The notes: generated from the letters alone by a model not told the origin. A DNA stretch of 64,000 nt from Hyposmocoma kahamanoa (GCF_003589595.1 NW_020654810.1:21380350-21444349); one strand, 5' to 3'; positions 52,996 to 62,974 are shown, counted from the stretch's first letter. Program-made: numbers and translations.

Positions 52996-53089
52996 ACCGA
53001 CCTGAGAGATAGGGTTTTCCGGAGAGACTACGGGTTCGACGGCATGACCAGGGTGCAGCGGGCGTCCGGGCCAAGCCCTCCGCCAGTGA

Positions 53090-53330
53090 TACGCCTTTAC
53101 GCGATAACTCTGGTGGATTTGAGAACCGATTTTGATGATAATTTTTTTTGTTGAAAAAAGGGTACATCAGTATTAGTTCCATTTAAATTTGAAGATAATA
53201 TTCCACCTCTAAAATTGGCAAACTATGGGATGAATGCGGTTTCGTGCACTTTCTGGTAACCGTCTTCAAAAAAAACATGTCAAATAGACGTAATTCCACG
53301 AACTTTTGAGGTCGGTTTCTTTTTTTTATA
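53090..53330 (+). repeat. FamC variant
   Basis: TTTACGCGATAACTCTGG, GAGAACCGATTTTGATGAT, CCACCTCTAAAATTGGC, GCGGTTTCGTGCACTTTC (as in 29200), then CGAACTTTTGAGGTCGGTTTC at the 3' end. Confidence 0.7.
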
Positions 53331-53591
53331 AAAAAGCTATTTCACTATAGGTTTAAACATCGAAAATGGCAAAATTTGAATATCAACTGTAACCTAATTA
53401 TAAAAGCGTGTACTTTGCCCAAACTTGTGACTTTGTGAAGACGACTATCAAGAATAGCTAGTTTATTTTTAATCCTCATATTAATGTTATGTTTAGCACA
53501 ATTTTTATAATAAAATGGCTACTCTTAACGTAAATCAAATTTTCATAAATATTCTGTGACGCTAGTGTAAGAATGTGATTTATTTTAAACT

Positions 53592-53969
53592 CTTAGAATA
53601 ATAACGCATAAAATGATAGTTTCATATCAAACGGACTGTCACAAGTGAGGCAAAAATCAAATTCATGTAGGCTAGTTTTAGTAGTAGGTTAATTTTCGGT
53701 TTTAGTGAATATTTATATAAAAATACAAGTTGAAACGCGTTACTTCCTTGTGGAATATGATGTTAGTATCTATTTTATGTTTGTCTGACGTATTTTTACA
53801 CTCATTTACCGCACATTTCGTCATTTTTAGCTAAAATTCTTGATCTGTTCGCGGTGCAAGTTGACCTTGAGCACTGAAGGCCCGCCCGCTCGTGTAGGCC
53901 CTTTGGGAGCGCTTCAATTTGCCTCACTTAGCGTGTGCGGGCTAGGTTTCTATGCGTTATTATTCTAAG
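53592..53969 (-). mobile_element. P-superfamily-like element with open THAP start
   Basis: 378 bp with 19-bp perfect TIRs CTTAGAATAATAACGCATA and an exact 8-bp duplication TTTAAACT (53584-53591 and 53970-53977). It aligns end to end, in the opposite orientation, with the 377-bp element at 10139-10515. The minus strand carries an open 40-codon frame (53702-53824) beginning with a THAP zinc-finger motif. Both copies share a GC-rich leader before the ATG (GGGCCTACACGAGC, CAGTGCTCA). The pair defines a non-autonomous family that kept the first exon-like piece of a P-type transposase gene. Confidence 0.85.
53702..53824 (-). CDS. THAP-domain start, 40 codons, P-type transposase remnant
   Basis: The frame opens MTKCAVNECKNTSDKHK, continues DTNIIFHKEVTRF, and stops after ..YINIH. 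C4 and C9 fit the first half of the THAP C2CH finger (MxKCAVxxCKN), and the IxFHKF-like IIFHKE follows at the usual distance. The second C..H pair and the rest of the transposase are missing. GTAACG just after the FHKE codons could be a former splice donor, which would explain why family resemblance fades there. THAP fingers bind the ends of P elements. Alone this 40-residue piece is too short for a full finger, so it is a remnant unless it is spliced to something outside the element. Confidence 0.55.
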   Translation of the reverse strand: MTKCAVNECKNTSDKHKIDTNIIFHKEVTRFNLYFYINIH

Positions 53970-54055
53970 TTTAAACTTATGTCTCAAACACATTCCGTGG
54001 TCCAGATTGCAAATTGCTCTAACCGGACGTTTTTGCAGGACTAGTCGACAGGAGT

Positions 54056-54372
54056 TAGTAGCAGTAGAGCTCCTTGTGAAAGAGTTCGTCCATGGTAGTA
54101 CAGTAAGTAGTGCCACCTTACCTATTTCTGCCGCCAAGCAGTAATGTCAGCATTGCTGTGTTCCGGTTTTGAAGGGTAAGGGTGCTGGTGAAATTACAGG
54201 CACATGGGACTTGTCAACTTATGTCTCAGGGTGATGGGCGCAGTGGCAGTGCCGCTCAGATCTTTGCAATTTAAAGCTCTGAGTGGCACCGTAACTGTTA
54301 TGCATAGGCGTGTAGCTCACCATCAGGATCACGACTTGTTCGTTCCGTCAGTTGATATTATATAAAAAAAAA
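54056..54372 (+). repeat. FamA copy, well preserved
   Basis: From TTAGTAGCAGTAGAGCTCC to CGTCAGTTGATATTATATAA with an A run. All family blocks are in place, so this is a useful reference copy. Confidence 0.9.
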
Positions 54373-54500
54373 TATTTATGTGTAAGAACGGTTACACATG
54401 GCGACTTTTATCAGCGATACAAATGCGCGTTCCTGAAACGCGCGATTGCATTGAAGCAAACGCGCTGTTGCATCGATGCAATCGCCTATAAATCCCTAGT
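54373..54500. other. Small CG-rich foldable stretch
   Basis: GGTTACACATGGCGAC, AATGCGCGTTCCTGAAACGCGCGATTG and ATCGATGCAATCGCC contain local inverted repeats. It may be the end of a DNA transposon. No partner end was found. Confidence 0.3.
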
Positions 54501-54805
54501 ATCATCATCATCGTCATCAACCCATTTATAGGTCCCACAGCTGGGCACGGGTTTTATTTCTCAGGCGTGGTTTTGAGGCCATAGTCCGCCACGCTGGCCC
54601 AATGCGGGTTGGGGACTTTATACGTTTTCCGAAAGTTGTGAACCTTCTTCGACGCGCAGGTTTCATCACGATGTTTTCCTTCACCGTTCACTTCATAGCA
54701 AATTTAATAAATAAATTCAGAGAATATCAGAGATGCGAGCCCGGATTCGAACCCACGACCCTCTGCTTGAGAGGTAGTAGGTCAAACGATTAGGCTACCA
54801 AAGCT
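54501..54805 (-). repeat. SINE-3, full length with target duplication
   Basis: Minus-strand order: tRNA-like head (AGCTTTGGTAGCCTAATCG, B box GGGTTCGAATCCGGG), body (CTGATATTCTCTG, GAAGGAAAACATCGTGATG, ACCTGCGCGTCGAAG, GGACTATGGCCTCAAAACC), and a tail of GATGATGAT. It is flanked by ATAAATCCCTAGT (54488-54500) and ATAAATCCCAAGT (54806-54818), one mismatch in 13. Other copies: 17576/18516 (split), 51001-51240, 60676-60957. Confidence 0.85.
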
Positions 54806-54831
54806 ATAAATCCCAAGTGTATCGGTCTCCA

Positions 54832-55050
54832 AGGCTAAGATTTATAAAACGAACTTAGACTACGACTAAGTAAAGATGGTGAGCTAAGCAAGGTCTTCGT
54901 ATTTACAAAACATGCTTTGCCTAAGTTTAATCATGAAATTAAATTAAACTTAGAATGTACTTAGTAATTTCTTGCTTATTTTATTATATGCGTAGCTCGC
55001 CATCTTTGCTAAGTTGAAGTCAGAGTGAATTTTATAAATTTCAGGCTAAG
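54832..55050. mobile_element. Long-TIR element (CTTAGCC..AAAGATGG arms)
   Basis: The left arm AGGCTAAGATTTATAAAACG, CTAAGTAAAGATGGTGAGCT is mirrored by the right arm AGCTCGCCATCTTTGCTAAG, GAATTTTATAAATTTCAGGC. The match runs about 55 bp with scattered changes. The 100 bp between them is A/T-rich. No target duplication was fixed. Confidence 0.7.
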
Positions 55051-55662
55051 ACGTATAATCTTTTCAGCTGTCAAAAAAAGATTCTAAATATGTATATCTA
55101 CTATACTATTTTATATACTCGTACGTGTCATATTATTCTAATTATTGCAGTAAATTAAACTTACACTGAAACTTAAGTTAATAAAGACAACTACAAAGCC
55201 TACCTCTCTTCAGCAAATAATTTACGGTCTGTTGAAATCGAAAACAGTTTGAACAGTGTAGTTAAGTGGCGCGTACAGGCAAACATTGTACCGACGACGA
55301 TGTATCAATTAATAACTCGATAATTACAACAGGGAGTTGTATACACGCCTTAATAGAACTCCAACATTAATTAATGGGGTTTACTTTTAGGTACTTGCGT
55401 ATGTGGAATATTTCCAATTGAGTTTTCGTAATAGCAAAATAAATTCAGCAAAAATATTCGTACCTGAAAAATGTCTAATCTAACAACATACACAACAATT
55501 TGGTACGTGGGTCACTTATATTAAAGGTAGAGAAGTCTTTTTCTTTGTTCGGGCTTTTGTCCCATTTCTTTTGGTCCACAACCATCGTCTTCATGTGTCT
55601 TTGAACTATTCCAAATGGCCTGAAGTTTCAGTTTCAAGACCTAAAACGTCATCCTCTACGTA
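55051..55662. other. No recognised feature
   Basis: No repeats or frames assigned. Confidence 0.4.
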
Positions 55663-55966
55663 TAATTTTTTTTTTTTTTTATAAAAGCAAGTGATGGGAC
55701 GAACAAGTGGTGCGCCTGATGGTAAGCTACACGCCTTTCCATAACAGTTGCAGTGCCACTCAGAGCTTCAAATCGCAAAGATCTGCCACTGCGCCCGTCA
55801 CTCTGAGACATAAGTTGACAAGCCCTATATGTCAGTAATTTCACCAGCACCCTTACCCTTCAAAACCGGAACACAGTAATGCTGACATTACTGCTTGGCG
55901 GCAGAAATAGGTAAGGTGGCAATACTTCCCTGGACGAACTCTTTTACAAGGAGCTCTACTGCAGCA
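55663..55966 (-). repeat. FamA copy
   Basis: A long T run, AAGCAAGTGATGGGACGAAC, GGTAAGCTACACGCC, TGAGACATAAGTTGACAAG, TTACTGCTTGGCGGCAGAAA, CAAGGAGCTCTACTGCAGC. It is nearly complete. Confidence 0.85.
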
Positions 55967-56213
55967 AAAATATGATAGATTAAAATAACCTGAAAGGCCT
56001 AAACGGGTCACCACCATGGGTTTTTGTCATCCAAATACGCAAAGCTACGAAGCTACTGTGTAAAATTTTTGTTTCACTTTAATTTTAAACCTCACAAATG
56101 ACAAATTTTGAATGTCAATCGGAATCTTATTACAGACGCCTATACATTGCCCCATTATAGTACATTGTGTACGTCCTGTAATCCCGCTTCTCGGAGGTCG
56201 GGACCGAAGGATG

Positions 56214-56613
56214 NNNNNNNNNNNNNNNNNNNNNNNNNNNNNNNNNNNNNNNNNNNNNNNNNNNNNNNNNNNNNNNNNNNNNNNNNNNNNNNNNNNNNNN
56301 NNNNNNNNNNNNNNNNNNNNNNNNNNNNNNNNNNNNNNNNNNNNNNNNNNNNNNNNNNNNNNNNNNNNNNNNNNNNNNNNNNNNNNNNNNNNNNNNNNNN
56401 NNNNNNNNNNNNNNNNNNNNNNNNNNNNNNNNNNNNNNNNNNNNNNNNNNNNNNNNNNNNNNNNNNNNNNNNNNNNNNNNNNNNNNNNNNNNNNNNNNNN
56501 NNNNNNNNNNNNNNNNNNNNNNNNNNNNNNNNNNNNNNNNNNNNNNNNNNNNNNNNNNNNNNNNNNNNNNNNNNNNNNNNNNNNNNNNNNNNNNNNNNNN
56601 NNNNNNNNNNNNN
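56214..56613. other. Assembly gap, 400 N
   Basis: An exact 400-base run of N. The frames that cross it (up to 238 codons) are meaningless. Confidence 0.95.
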
Positions 56614-56704
56614 CAGCCGGCAAAATAAACATATTTCGCAGCCCCTTATTTATTTTTAATGTTCTCCGTTTCAGATTTACGCGGAAATCTTTGCTGTCAC
56701 AAAC

Positions 56705-57290
56705 AGAGAAATGCGGTCTTTGCTATTTTTCGTCGGTTTTTGTTTTGATAATGGTAGTGCTCGCAGTAAGAGATGGAAAAAACTGCTTATTAACTTTAAA
56801 CGTTAACACGTTTTACCTTTTTAAATAAGCGTGTCTATAAAAGCGCTTTCTAATTTGAAGCTTATAAAATCGGTTACAAAAATTTTTAAACCCATACAAT
56901 TTAATGTTAAACAAAAGCTTGCAATATTATGTTGCCAGCGAAAAGCGAGAGTACGCCACAAAAGATTTTGACATAAGTAAGTATATTTGTAAAACAAAAG
57001 TTTCTTTCTTAATTTATGACATTAATAATCACATTGACGAATTAATTTGTTCAGGAAATATAAATGACGAGACTTGTATATTACTTATATATAAATAAGC
57101 ACATTGTAAAAAATGTAATTATTGAGTATTTAACTGAGAAAAACTTACAACTTAAAATTGTAAGTACGCTTGTACGCTTATATTAAAAAGCAAACTTCTC
57201 GTATAAACGCCCACCTCTACTTGCAGTTTCGTGAGATTTGTTCATATGCTTTACCTGAAACAAAGAAATCACATTTTTAGTTTCTTATCT
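56705..57290. repeat. Dispersed repeat, long form of 32140-32265
   Basis: GGTCTTTGCTATTTTTCGTC and GTTTTTGTTTTGATAA at 56716-56752, then TTGCAGTTTCGTGAGATTTG and TTTACCTGAAACAAAGAAATC at 57222-57275. The middle part is absent at 32140. Confidence 0.6.
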
Positions 57291-57352
57291 AACATTTACT
57301 GGTATGGTACGCCACATGTGCCGACACAATTGCTCCATCCCGTGTCCAGCAC

Positions 57353-57470
57353 ACCAGCAAGAAGGCTGAGCTGGCGGAAAGAATAAAAAGTAATAAGTAC
57401 CAGGATCTCGGCTCCGACTACCTACTTACAGCCTTTGGAGTCGAAACCCTTGACCCGTAGGGTCCCAATG
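57353..57470 (+). pseudogene. LINE ORF2 C-terminal remnant
   Basis: The frame reads HTSKKAELAERIKSNKYQDL, GSDYLLTAFGVETLDP, then TAG, GP. LINE proteins commonly end ..AA..A...K..KY..L...Y.F.PFAVETLGPWGP.A. The TAG lies exactly where a tryptophan codon (TGG) is expected. A dead fragment of about 35 codons. Confidence 0.65.
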
Positions 57471-57639
57471 TGCATTAGCATAGCAATACTATATATATAA
57501 TTTAATATTTTATACATTTTAATATATATAATTTGATACAATTTAAAGTTTGGATAAATATAACATACAAAGAAAAAAAAATTATTAATTTTAATTTTCA
57601 ATTTGTATATTTGTGACGTCCACTGTGTTCCGTGCCGCA

Positions 57640-57870
57640 CGAATCATCGCCGAATCCACTGAAAATCAGCGTCGTACCACACTTTCAGTGAGACGGCAAT
57701 AGCTGAGTGGATGACGGATTCAGTGGCTGCACAGCACACATCCTGTCTCCCTTATCTTTCTTTCTTCTATTTTTTATGTTTTTGCTTTGTTTGTAAATTG
57801 TATGTGTGCTGTGCTTTACATTGAATAAATAATTTCTAATTTCTAATAATAATTTCTAATACAAAGGGGA
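57640..57870 (+). repeat. LINE 3' UTR with (TTTCTAA)n tail
   Basis: GCTGAGTGGATGACGGATTC, GCTGCACAGCACACATCC, TTTGTAAATTGTATGTGTGC, then TTGAATAAATAATTTCTAAT and repeats of TTTCTAATAA. It may be the 3' end of the LINE whose coding remnant lies at 57353, with AT-rich sequence between. Confidence 0.55.
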
Positions 57871-58270
57871 AACGCTGCCGGCATCTTGGGCACCTTGCCG
57901 CGCGGACCCAATTTTATTCTTATAATTTAAAAATCCTAGTTATACTTTCTATATATAAGCTTTTATTGTCTTTTAAGTTACCTGTATATTCTTAAAATAA
58001 AAATGTATTGGAAAGATAATACTTTGTTTATATCACAATCTAGAATTATACTAGTATATACAGTTCCATCAGGTTTTACAAAACACGAATGAAACAAAAT
58101 TAACAAACAAATAAAATGTCAACTCTACCAGCCAACACGAGAAGAACGGTTTTGTTACTTGAAATAATTTGGGTATTTACTATTAAATAACGGTGTTACA
58201 AAAAATATACGATACACCCAGGGATATTGTCTAAAGAATGTGCTAATTCGTTACACGATAGGATGTATTA
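57871..58270. other. No recognised feature
   Basis: A short GC-rich piece (AACGCTGCCGGCATCTTGGG) lies at 57872-57905. The rest is AT-rich without an assignment. Confidence 0.4.
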
Positions 58271-58275
58271 TTTGA

Positions 58276-58425
58276 TTTTTAATTCGGGACTTTGTCACGT
58301 ATAAAACACATTTTAATTACTTCGGTTCGGACGTATTGCGACGTCCGTGGTCCCGAAGGGAGTCCTTTGTAGACCACGGACGTAATTAAAATATGTTTTA
58401 TACGTGATCATGTACCGAATTAAAA
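58276..58425. mobile_element. Foldback element with 45-bp arms
   Basis: The left arm 58276-58320 (TTTTTAATTCGGGACTTTGT, CACGTATAAAACACATTTTA) is mirrored by 58382-58425 with about five changes. Inside, ACGTCCGTGGTC (58341-58352) and GACCACGGACGT (58372-58383) form a perfect 12-bp stem. CGATAGGATGTA occurs just outside both ends, near 58256 and 58449, but not directly abutting. Confidence 0.7.
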
Positions 58426-58621
58426 GACAAGTAACGTGTGAAAATCGCGATAGGATGTACTTTATACGATCATATTACAGTCTTGAAAACATAAAATCTA
58501 ATAATAAATAAAATAAAATAAAATATCTATCTTTGTACATAATTTTTATATGGAGATATTTCTCTTTAAATACTTCAGAGAACCTGCTAAATTTTGGTTT
58601 TCAAACTGAAGCTCTATAGTT

Positions 58622-58880
58622 ATCAAATTTACATTTATTTTAAAATTTGCAAATTGTCCAGCGGCTTAACGCCATGCCGCGCCGCGAGCAGCCTTGTCAG
58701 TTGCCATCGGGCACATGTCGACGTAGGATTGTGTCATTGTGTCAATTTTTCTCCGCCTGTTCTTATGTTATTCATATTAATTTACAGCGCGCGGATTGTG
58801 CGAAGCTAGGAGGATCCCCCACACCTCACTTTTTAAAACCTAGGATCGTGTTCAAATACCTCTGCTTAACAATGATGCCG
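58622..58880 (+). repeat. FamG dispersed repeat
   Basis: ATTTGCAAATTGTCCAGCGG, CAGTTGCCATCGGGCACATG, TCTCCGCCTGTTCTTATG, AATTTACAGCGCGCGGATTG, CACACCTCACTTTTTAAAAC. This is the same order as 42310-42556. Confidence 0.65.
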
Positions 58881-59202
58881 CTCTCTTTCTGAGAATAGTG
58901 TGGAAGTCAATCTCGTGAGCTTCCGTGAACGACACTCTAAATGCATTGTTGCACTGGACGCGTAAGACGTTAATCGTTTTAAATTAGTAAAAATAATAAA
59001 ATTGAAACCGCATGTGAAGTGTTTTAAATTGAAATTAAATTGATCCTTTTGATGCTAACGCTAGAAACGTTTTCTAAAAATAACTGGATTGTAATTTATT
59101 AGTACCTCACACATCGCACTGCTATTACAATAGTGTTGTAACTCTAAATATGTGAAATTCGAAATTATACTAATGCTGAACGTAAAATGTGGTTTTCTAC
59201 AC
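58881..59202. other. No recognised feature
   Basis: No repeats or frames assigned. Confidence 0.4.
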
Positions 59203-59275
59203 GTCAATAAAAGCATCAAGAGAATATTGTAAGAAACAATTGAAAGATCTATTTAACTCAAAATGAGACAAAACT
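59203..59275 (+). repeat. Dispersed repeat shared with 48700-48795
   Basis: GTCAATAAAAGCATCAAGAG, AATATTGTAAGAAACAATTG, AAAGATCTATTTAACTC, AAAATGAGACAAAAC. Confidence 0.5.
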
Positions 59276-59511
59276 TTTTGTAAGTCTTTACGCAAATATT
59301 CGTAATTAATTACGCAATGTAATTTGTTTATCATCGCTTCTGAAAAAATGCACATATATTAACAGTGCGATATATTTCTTTGTATCATTTCGTCGGAGAT
59401 AGCGCAAATACGCGTATGTAATATTGGTAAAAGGTGTATATGCACTTAATCAAATTTTACAGCAGAGTGATTTTACATTATTACTTTGTTATTTCAATGA
59501 CTACCACTATT

Positions 59512-59998
59512 TTTAACCGACTTCAAAAAAGAGGAGGTTCTCAATTTGACTGTATGTTTTATTTATTTTGTATGTATGTTACGCGATAACTCCGGCATTT
59601 CGATCCCGCCTACGTAAAGAATCGTAAGCCCAAATTCAGACTTTTATATGGGAACGTTTTAATGTATTGAAATGACTCAAATGAGTATGACACATGAGAT
59701 TCTCAAGAAATTTGATACACACGCATTATTTTTCATGCGTTATAATTTTGCTTCTGAGTATAACAGACCTAGACCTAGAGAAAGAAACTGTACGAGAACA
59801 TTTGTGGCTTACGATAGATTTCTTAGGAAGAGTCGATTTGTGAAACGATTTTGATGATTCTTTTTTTGTTGGAAAGAGGGTGCCTCAATAGTGGTCCCAT
59901 TTGAAATTGATGAAAATATTCTACCTCTAAGAGTGGCAAATTAGGGGATGAATGGCTTTTGAGGTTGGTTTTTTTAGTACTCTGTACTGAGATCATTG
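59512..59998 (+). repeat. FamC copy, split by a MITE
   Basis: 59512-59600: TTTTTAACCGACTTCAAAAA to GCGATAACTCCGGCATTT. 59836-59998: ATTTGTGAAACGATTTTGATG to TTTTTTAGTACTCTGTACTG. The reading is continuous once 59601-59835 and one ATTT are removed. This is the short form lacking the central part. Confidence 0.85.
59601..59835. mobile_element. 235-bp TIR element nested in FamC
   Basis: The left end CGATCCCGCCTACGTAAAGA, ATCGTAAGCC and the right end inverse CGACTCTTCCTAAGAAATCT, ATCGTAAGCC align over about 30 bp. Similarity is strongest in ATCGTAAGCC. ATTT flanks both sides (59597-59600 and 59836-59839). No protein motif is seen. The superfamily is not recognised. Confidence 0.75.
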
Positions 59999-60023
59999 CA
60001 CAATAAGCATTAATTTATGTGTT

Positions 60024-60225
60024 TTTTTTATAACATCAAGTTACGAAATGAACAAGTCGTGCGCCTGATGGTAAGCTACACGCCTGTCCATAACAGTTGC
60101 AGTGCCACTCAGAGCAACTCAGACTTGTCAACGTATGTACCTGTAATTTCACCAGCACCCTTACCTTTCAAAACCAGAACACAATAATGCTGACAAAACT
60201 GCTTGGCGGCAGAAATAGGTGGGAG
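60024..60225 (-). repeat. FamA copy with internal deletion
   Basis: TATAACATCAAGTTACGAAA, GGTAAGCTACACGCCTGTCC, CACCAGCACCCTTACCTTTC, AAACTGCTTGGCGGCAGAAA. The second half of the 5' region is missing. Confidence 0.8.
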
Positions 60226-60675
60226 ATTATTGCACAACAAGCATTAATTTATGTTGTCTACGGGCTGCCAACAATAGGCTCTCATAAATCACGCTAATTT
60301 GGTTGCAACGACATTTACGTGTATTTGATTTGGCCACTAAATTACCGAAATGGAAACTCATAATCCAATGCTAGTTACGCGTAATTACACTATTCCCGAC
60401 TACTCTTGCAATTGCTAGTATACACTATCTAGAAATAAAATCGACAAGTTATACGTAACATTTACGTACGTCTTTCACCCCTAATAGTTTAGCGTATATC
60501 AATAACCTTAAATCAATATTATCACGCTACAACAGCGCGTGAGTTGCCAATTTATGGTCCGCGGAGTGTGACGTTGCATAAAACAGATGAATATCGGATA
60601 TCTGGTGCCTGGTGTACGTGATACGATAAAAAGGGATCATAGTTCTGCTGTTTGATTCCCGGTTATAAATTATCA
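60226..60675. other. No recognised feature
   Basis: No repeats or frames assigned. TGAATATCGGATATCTGGTGC near 60590 is a short self-complementary patch. Confidence 0.35.
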
Positions 60676-60957
60676 TTATCATCAACCCATTTATACGTCA
60701 CATTGATGGGGATGGGTCTCCTCTCAGGTGAGGGACTTAGGCCTTAGTCCGCCACGCCTGGCCCCATGAGTGTTGGGGATTTCACACATTTTCCGAGGGT
60801 TCAACGTGCAGATTTCATCATGCTGAATGATGTTTTCCGCCAACGAAAGGGTAATGGTAAATTTCAAATTAAATTTCACAACCGAGGTGCGAGGCTGGAT
60901 TCGAACCCACGGCCTCTGCTTAAGAGACGGTAGGTCAAACCATTACGAGACCACCAT
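60676..60957 (-). repeat. SINE-3 copy
   Basis: ATCATCAACCCATTTATACG, GATGGGTCTCCTCTCAGGTG, TTAGTCCGCCACGCC, AAAGGGTAATGGTAAATTTC, then the head TTCGAACCCACGGCCTCTGC and GGTCAAACCATTACGAGACC. The B box on the minus strand is GTGGGTTCGAATCC. Confidence 0.85.
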
Positions 60958-61538
60958 GGTTTTTTTCTAATAACGGCTATATAATGTATATGTCCAAGTA
61001 ATATAGTGGTTTTACATAGATTGCAGTAAGTATGTGTTTCCTACTTATAAAATACATTTTATAACGTCTCATATTTTCCTACACAGCTAACATTCAAATG
61101 CTCTCCAAAATGCACTGGTGGATCCTAACGAGGAAGATACGGTAAAATCGAAAAAAGTCAGTAGGTTAACATTAACTTTCAAAATTGACATAATTGATTG
61201 AAACACCTTTCAGAGAGTTGTCAATGCGAATTCTAACGAAGTCCAAACAAGGAACCAATTTTAACTGGCTTTATCTTGTTTCAACCGGATAAAACTAGAC
61301 AGTTGTTTGAGCAAATCAAATGTCAAACAGTGAAATGAATCAAATGAGAAAACTCGATTTTTTAACTGTGACTTTTTATACTTCCATTGGTACAAGAATA
61401 TTACATATATATCTGCATGTTTCACTGCAGCTACCAACTGTAATGTTAGTTTCAAGTTGCAGTAATGAATTAAAACACGTGATTTAATTTGTTTTGTGCG
61501 TGTGTATCACGTAGCTTCATAATTGCTGGCACAGTTCT
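60958..61538. other. No recognised feature
   Basis: No repeats or frames assigned. Confidence 0.4.
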
Positions 61539-61539
61539 T

Positions 61540-61622
61540 TCTCACCAATATATCTATATTCTGGAATAGAAAAATTGAAACTTCTCTCCAATATATCTAT
61601 ATTCTAGAACAAAAGAATTGTA
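61540..61622. repeat. Two-unit tandem repeat, period 43
   Basis: CCAATATATCTATATTCTGG and CCAATATATCTATATTCTAG start 43 bases apart; the similarity continues through GAAYARAARAATTG. Confidence 0.7.
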
Positions 61623-61639
61623 CCAGTAAAGGTTATTTT

Positions 61640-61995
61640 TCAGTAGAGTTCTTTCTGCCGCGCTTACGACAAGAACAGTAAGCCTTCGTTCACACGGCAT
61701 TATCCTGCACGTACGTTTTCGATTATAAACGGATAGACAGCAGGGTGTTCACACGACATATTATCATGCGTTTAAAAGACGGATAGCCGCAGTATTCACA
61801 CAGCAATCGCCCTGAGAACACTTCTGTGATGGATCCAAGATTTGTTGCACTTATAGAAGACGCCAACGGCTTCGCCGCCGGAAGTTATTGGGTTCATCTA
61901 ATGAATCAAGAAGCAGCGGGTGCAAACAGGCCTTTGTTCCACAAAAGATATCATAAATCGTTGTCCACAGGAGATTCGCCGGTCATTTTGTAAAG
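61640..61995 (+). mobile_element. Possible DNA-transposon relic with subterminal repeats
   Basis: GTTCACACGGCATTATCCTG, GTTCACACGACATATTATC and TATTCACACAGCAATCGCC are spaced about 55-60 bases apart, with ACGGATAGACAGCAG and GACGGATAGCCGCAG between them. Directly downstream an ATG opens a 54-codon frame. Such repeated blocks before a transposase start are seen in some PIF/Harbinger-like elements; I could not find a far end. Confidence 0.4.
61829..61993 (+). CDS. Short ORF, 54 codons, possible transposase start
   Basis: It begins MDPRFVALIEDANGFAAG, then SYWVHLMNQEAAGANRPLF and HKRYHKSLSTGDSPVIL, and stops. A WVH motif near the N-terminus is reminiscent of PIF/Harbinger nuclease-type transposases (..WVHEIN..), but the rest does not match well. 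The codon context is less AT-rich than its flanks. It is probably a truncated remnant, and the identity is uncertain. Confidence 0.25.
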   Translation: MDPRFVALIEDANGFAAGSYWVHLMNQEAAGANRPLFHKRYHKSLSTGDSPVIL

Positions 61996-62384
61996 GGTTT
62001 TTCAACAAGAGCTTTGTTTTGTAAATAAAAACAATAAATTTAGATAATGATTCAAATTCTTCTTGTATTGAAAAAGTAAGGTTTGGCAATTATGTCACCA
62101 CGACCACAGTTACAGATGTCGATTCTTTCATCAAAGTCTTTGATCACTTTTTAACAAAATGGTGGGTCTACTTCGTTAATCACTTCATGAAATTTGAGTT
62201 TTAAGGCTGCAATCGATTGGCTACGTATAGATTCTGTCTTTAACATAACCTGTCCATAAATGTCCGTAACCATAAATGTCTTTAATATGATCGAGCTAGC
62301 CACTTAAAGGCTGAATTTCATGATTTTATGCGATCGGGAAATTTGGTTTGCAATAAATCCATTGTTTCGGTGGCTTTGTGACAT
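61996..62384. other. No recognised feature
   Basis: No repeats or frames assigned. Confidence 0.4.
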
Positions 62385-62585
62385 AAACGACACGCTTGTT
62401 CACAACAGTTACAGTGCTACGCAACGCTTTAAATGACAAAGATTTGAGGGCACTGCCACTGCGCCCGTCACCCTAAGACAAAAGTTGAAAAATCCCATGT
62501 GCCTGTAATTTCACCAGCACCCTTTCCCTTCAAAACTGGAACGCAGTAACTCTCACACAGCTCACATTATAGGAGCTTTATAGCT
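62385..62585 (-). repeat. FamA copy, ends eroded
   Basis: AACGACACGCTTGTTCACAAC, AAGATTTGAGGGCACTGCC, ACCCTAAGACAAAAGTTG, AATTTCACCAGCACCCTTTC. The 3'-most 50 bp and the 5' region are reduced. Confidence 0.75.
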
Positions 62586-62960
62586 ACTATCTGTGATTTA
62601 GCATAATTATTAACTAAACTGATTAGCTAAAAGATACCAATATTATAGTATGTATACGACAATACGACAGTACTTCTGTCACCCGACCTTTAAACTGGTT
62701 GTATTAGATATGTCAACTATTAAAATAGTAACATGGCGTGACCTCTCTGGGGGCTGTAAACTGACATTTATTAATTCTATTTGTAACGAACACCATTACA
62801 GCGCCAGTAATTCTGTGAGTAATGTGATGGAAATATGTAAGTAATTATTTAGTTTGAAACTGTGAGATCATCACAGAAAAAAATAAATAAACTATACATG
62901 GTGGAAATGAAAGTAATTTTTCGGATCTAAATCGCGTATGGAAGTAAAATAAATAAATGT
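62586..62960. other. No recognised feature
   Basis: The 64-codon frame at 62650-62844 has no family resemblance. Confidence 0.4.
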
Positions 62961-62974
62961 TAAAATTAATTAAA

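Noticed and set aside
54056..54372. Recurring peptide ..TATVMDRRVAYHQAHDLFVPSL.. in many FamA copies
   Set aside because: It recurs because the DNA repeat recurs, and most copies carry stops or frameshifts elsewhere. I see no evidence that it is translated.
56045..56828. Frames of 183-238 codons crossing the large gap
   Set aside because: Almost all codons are N; nothing can be inferred.
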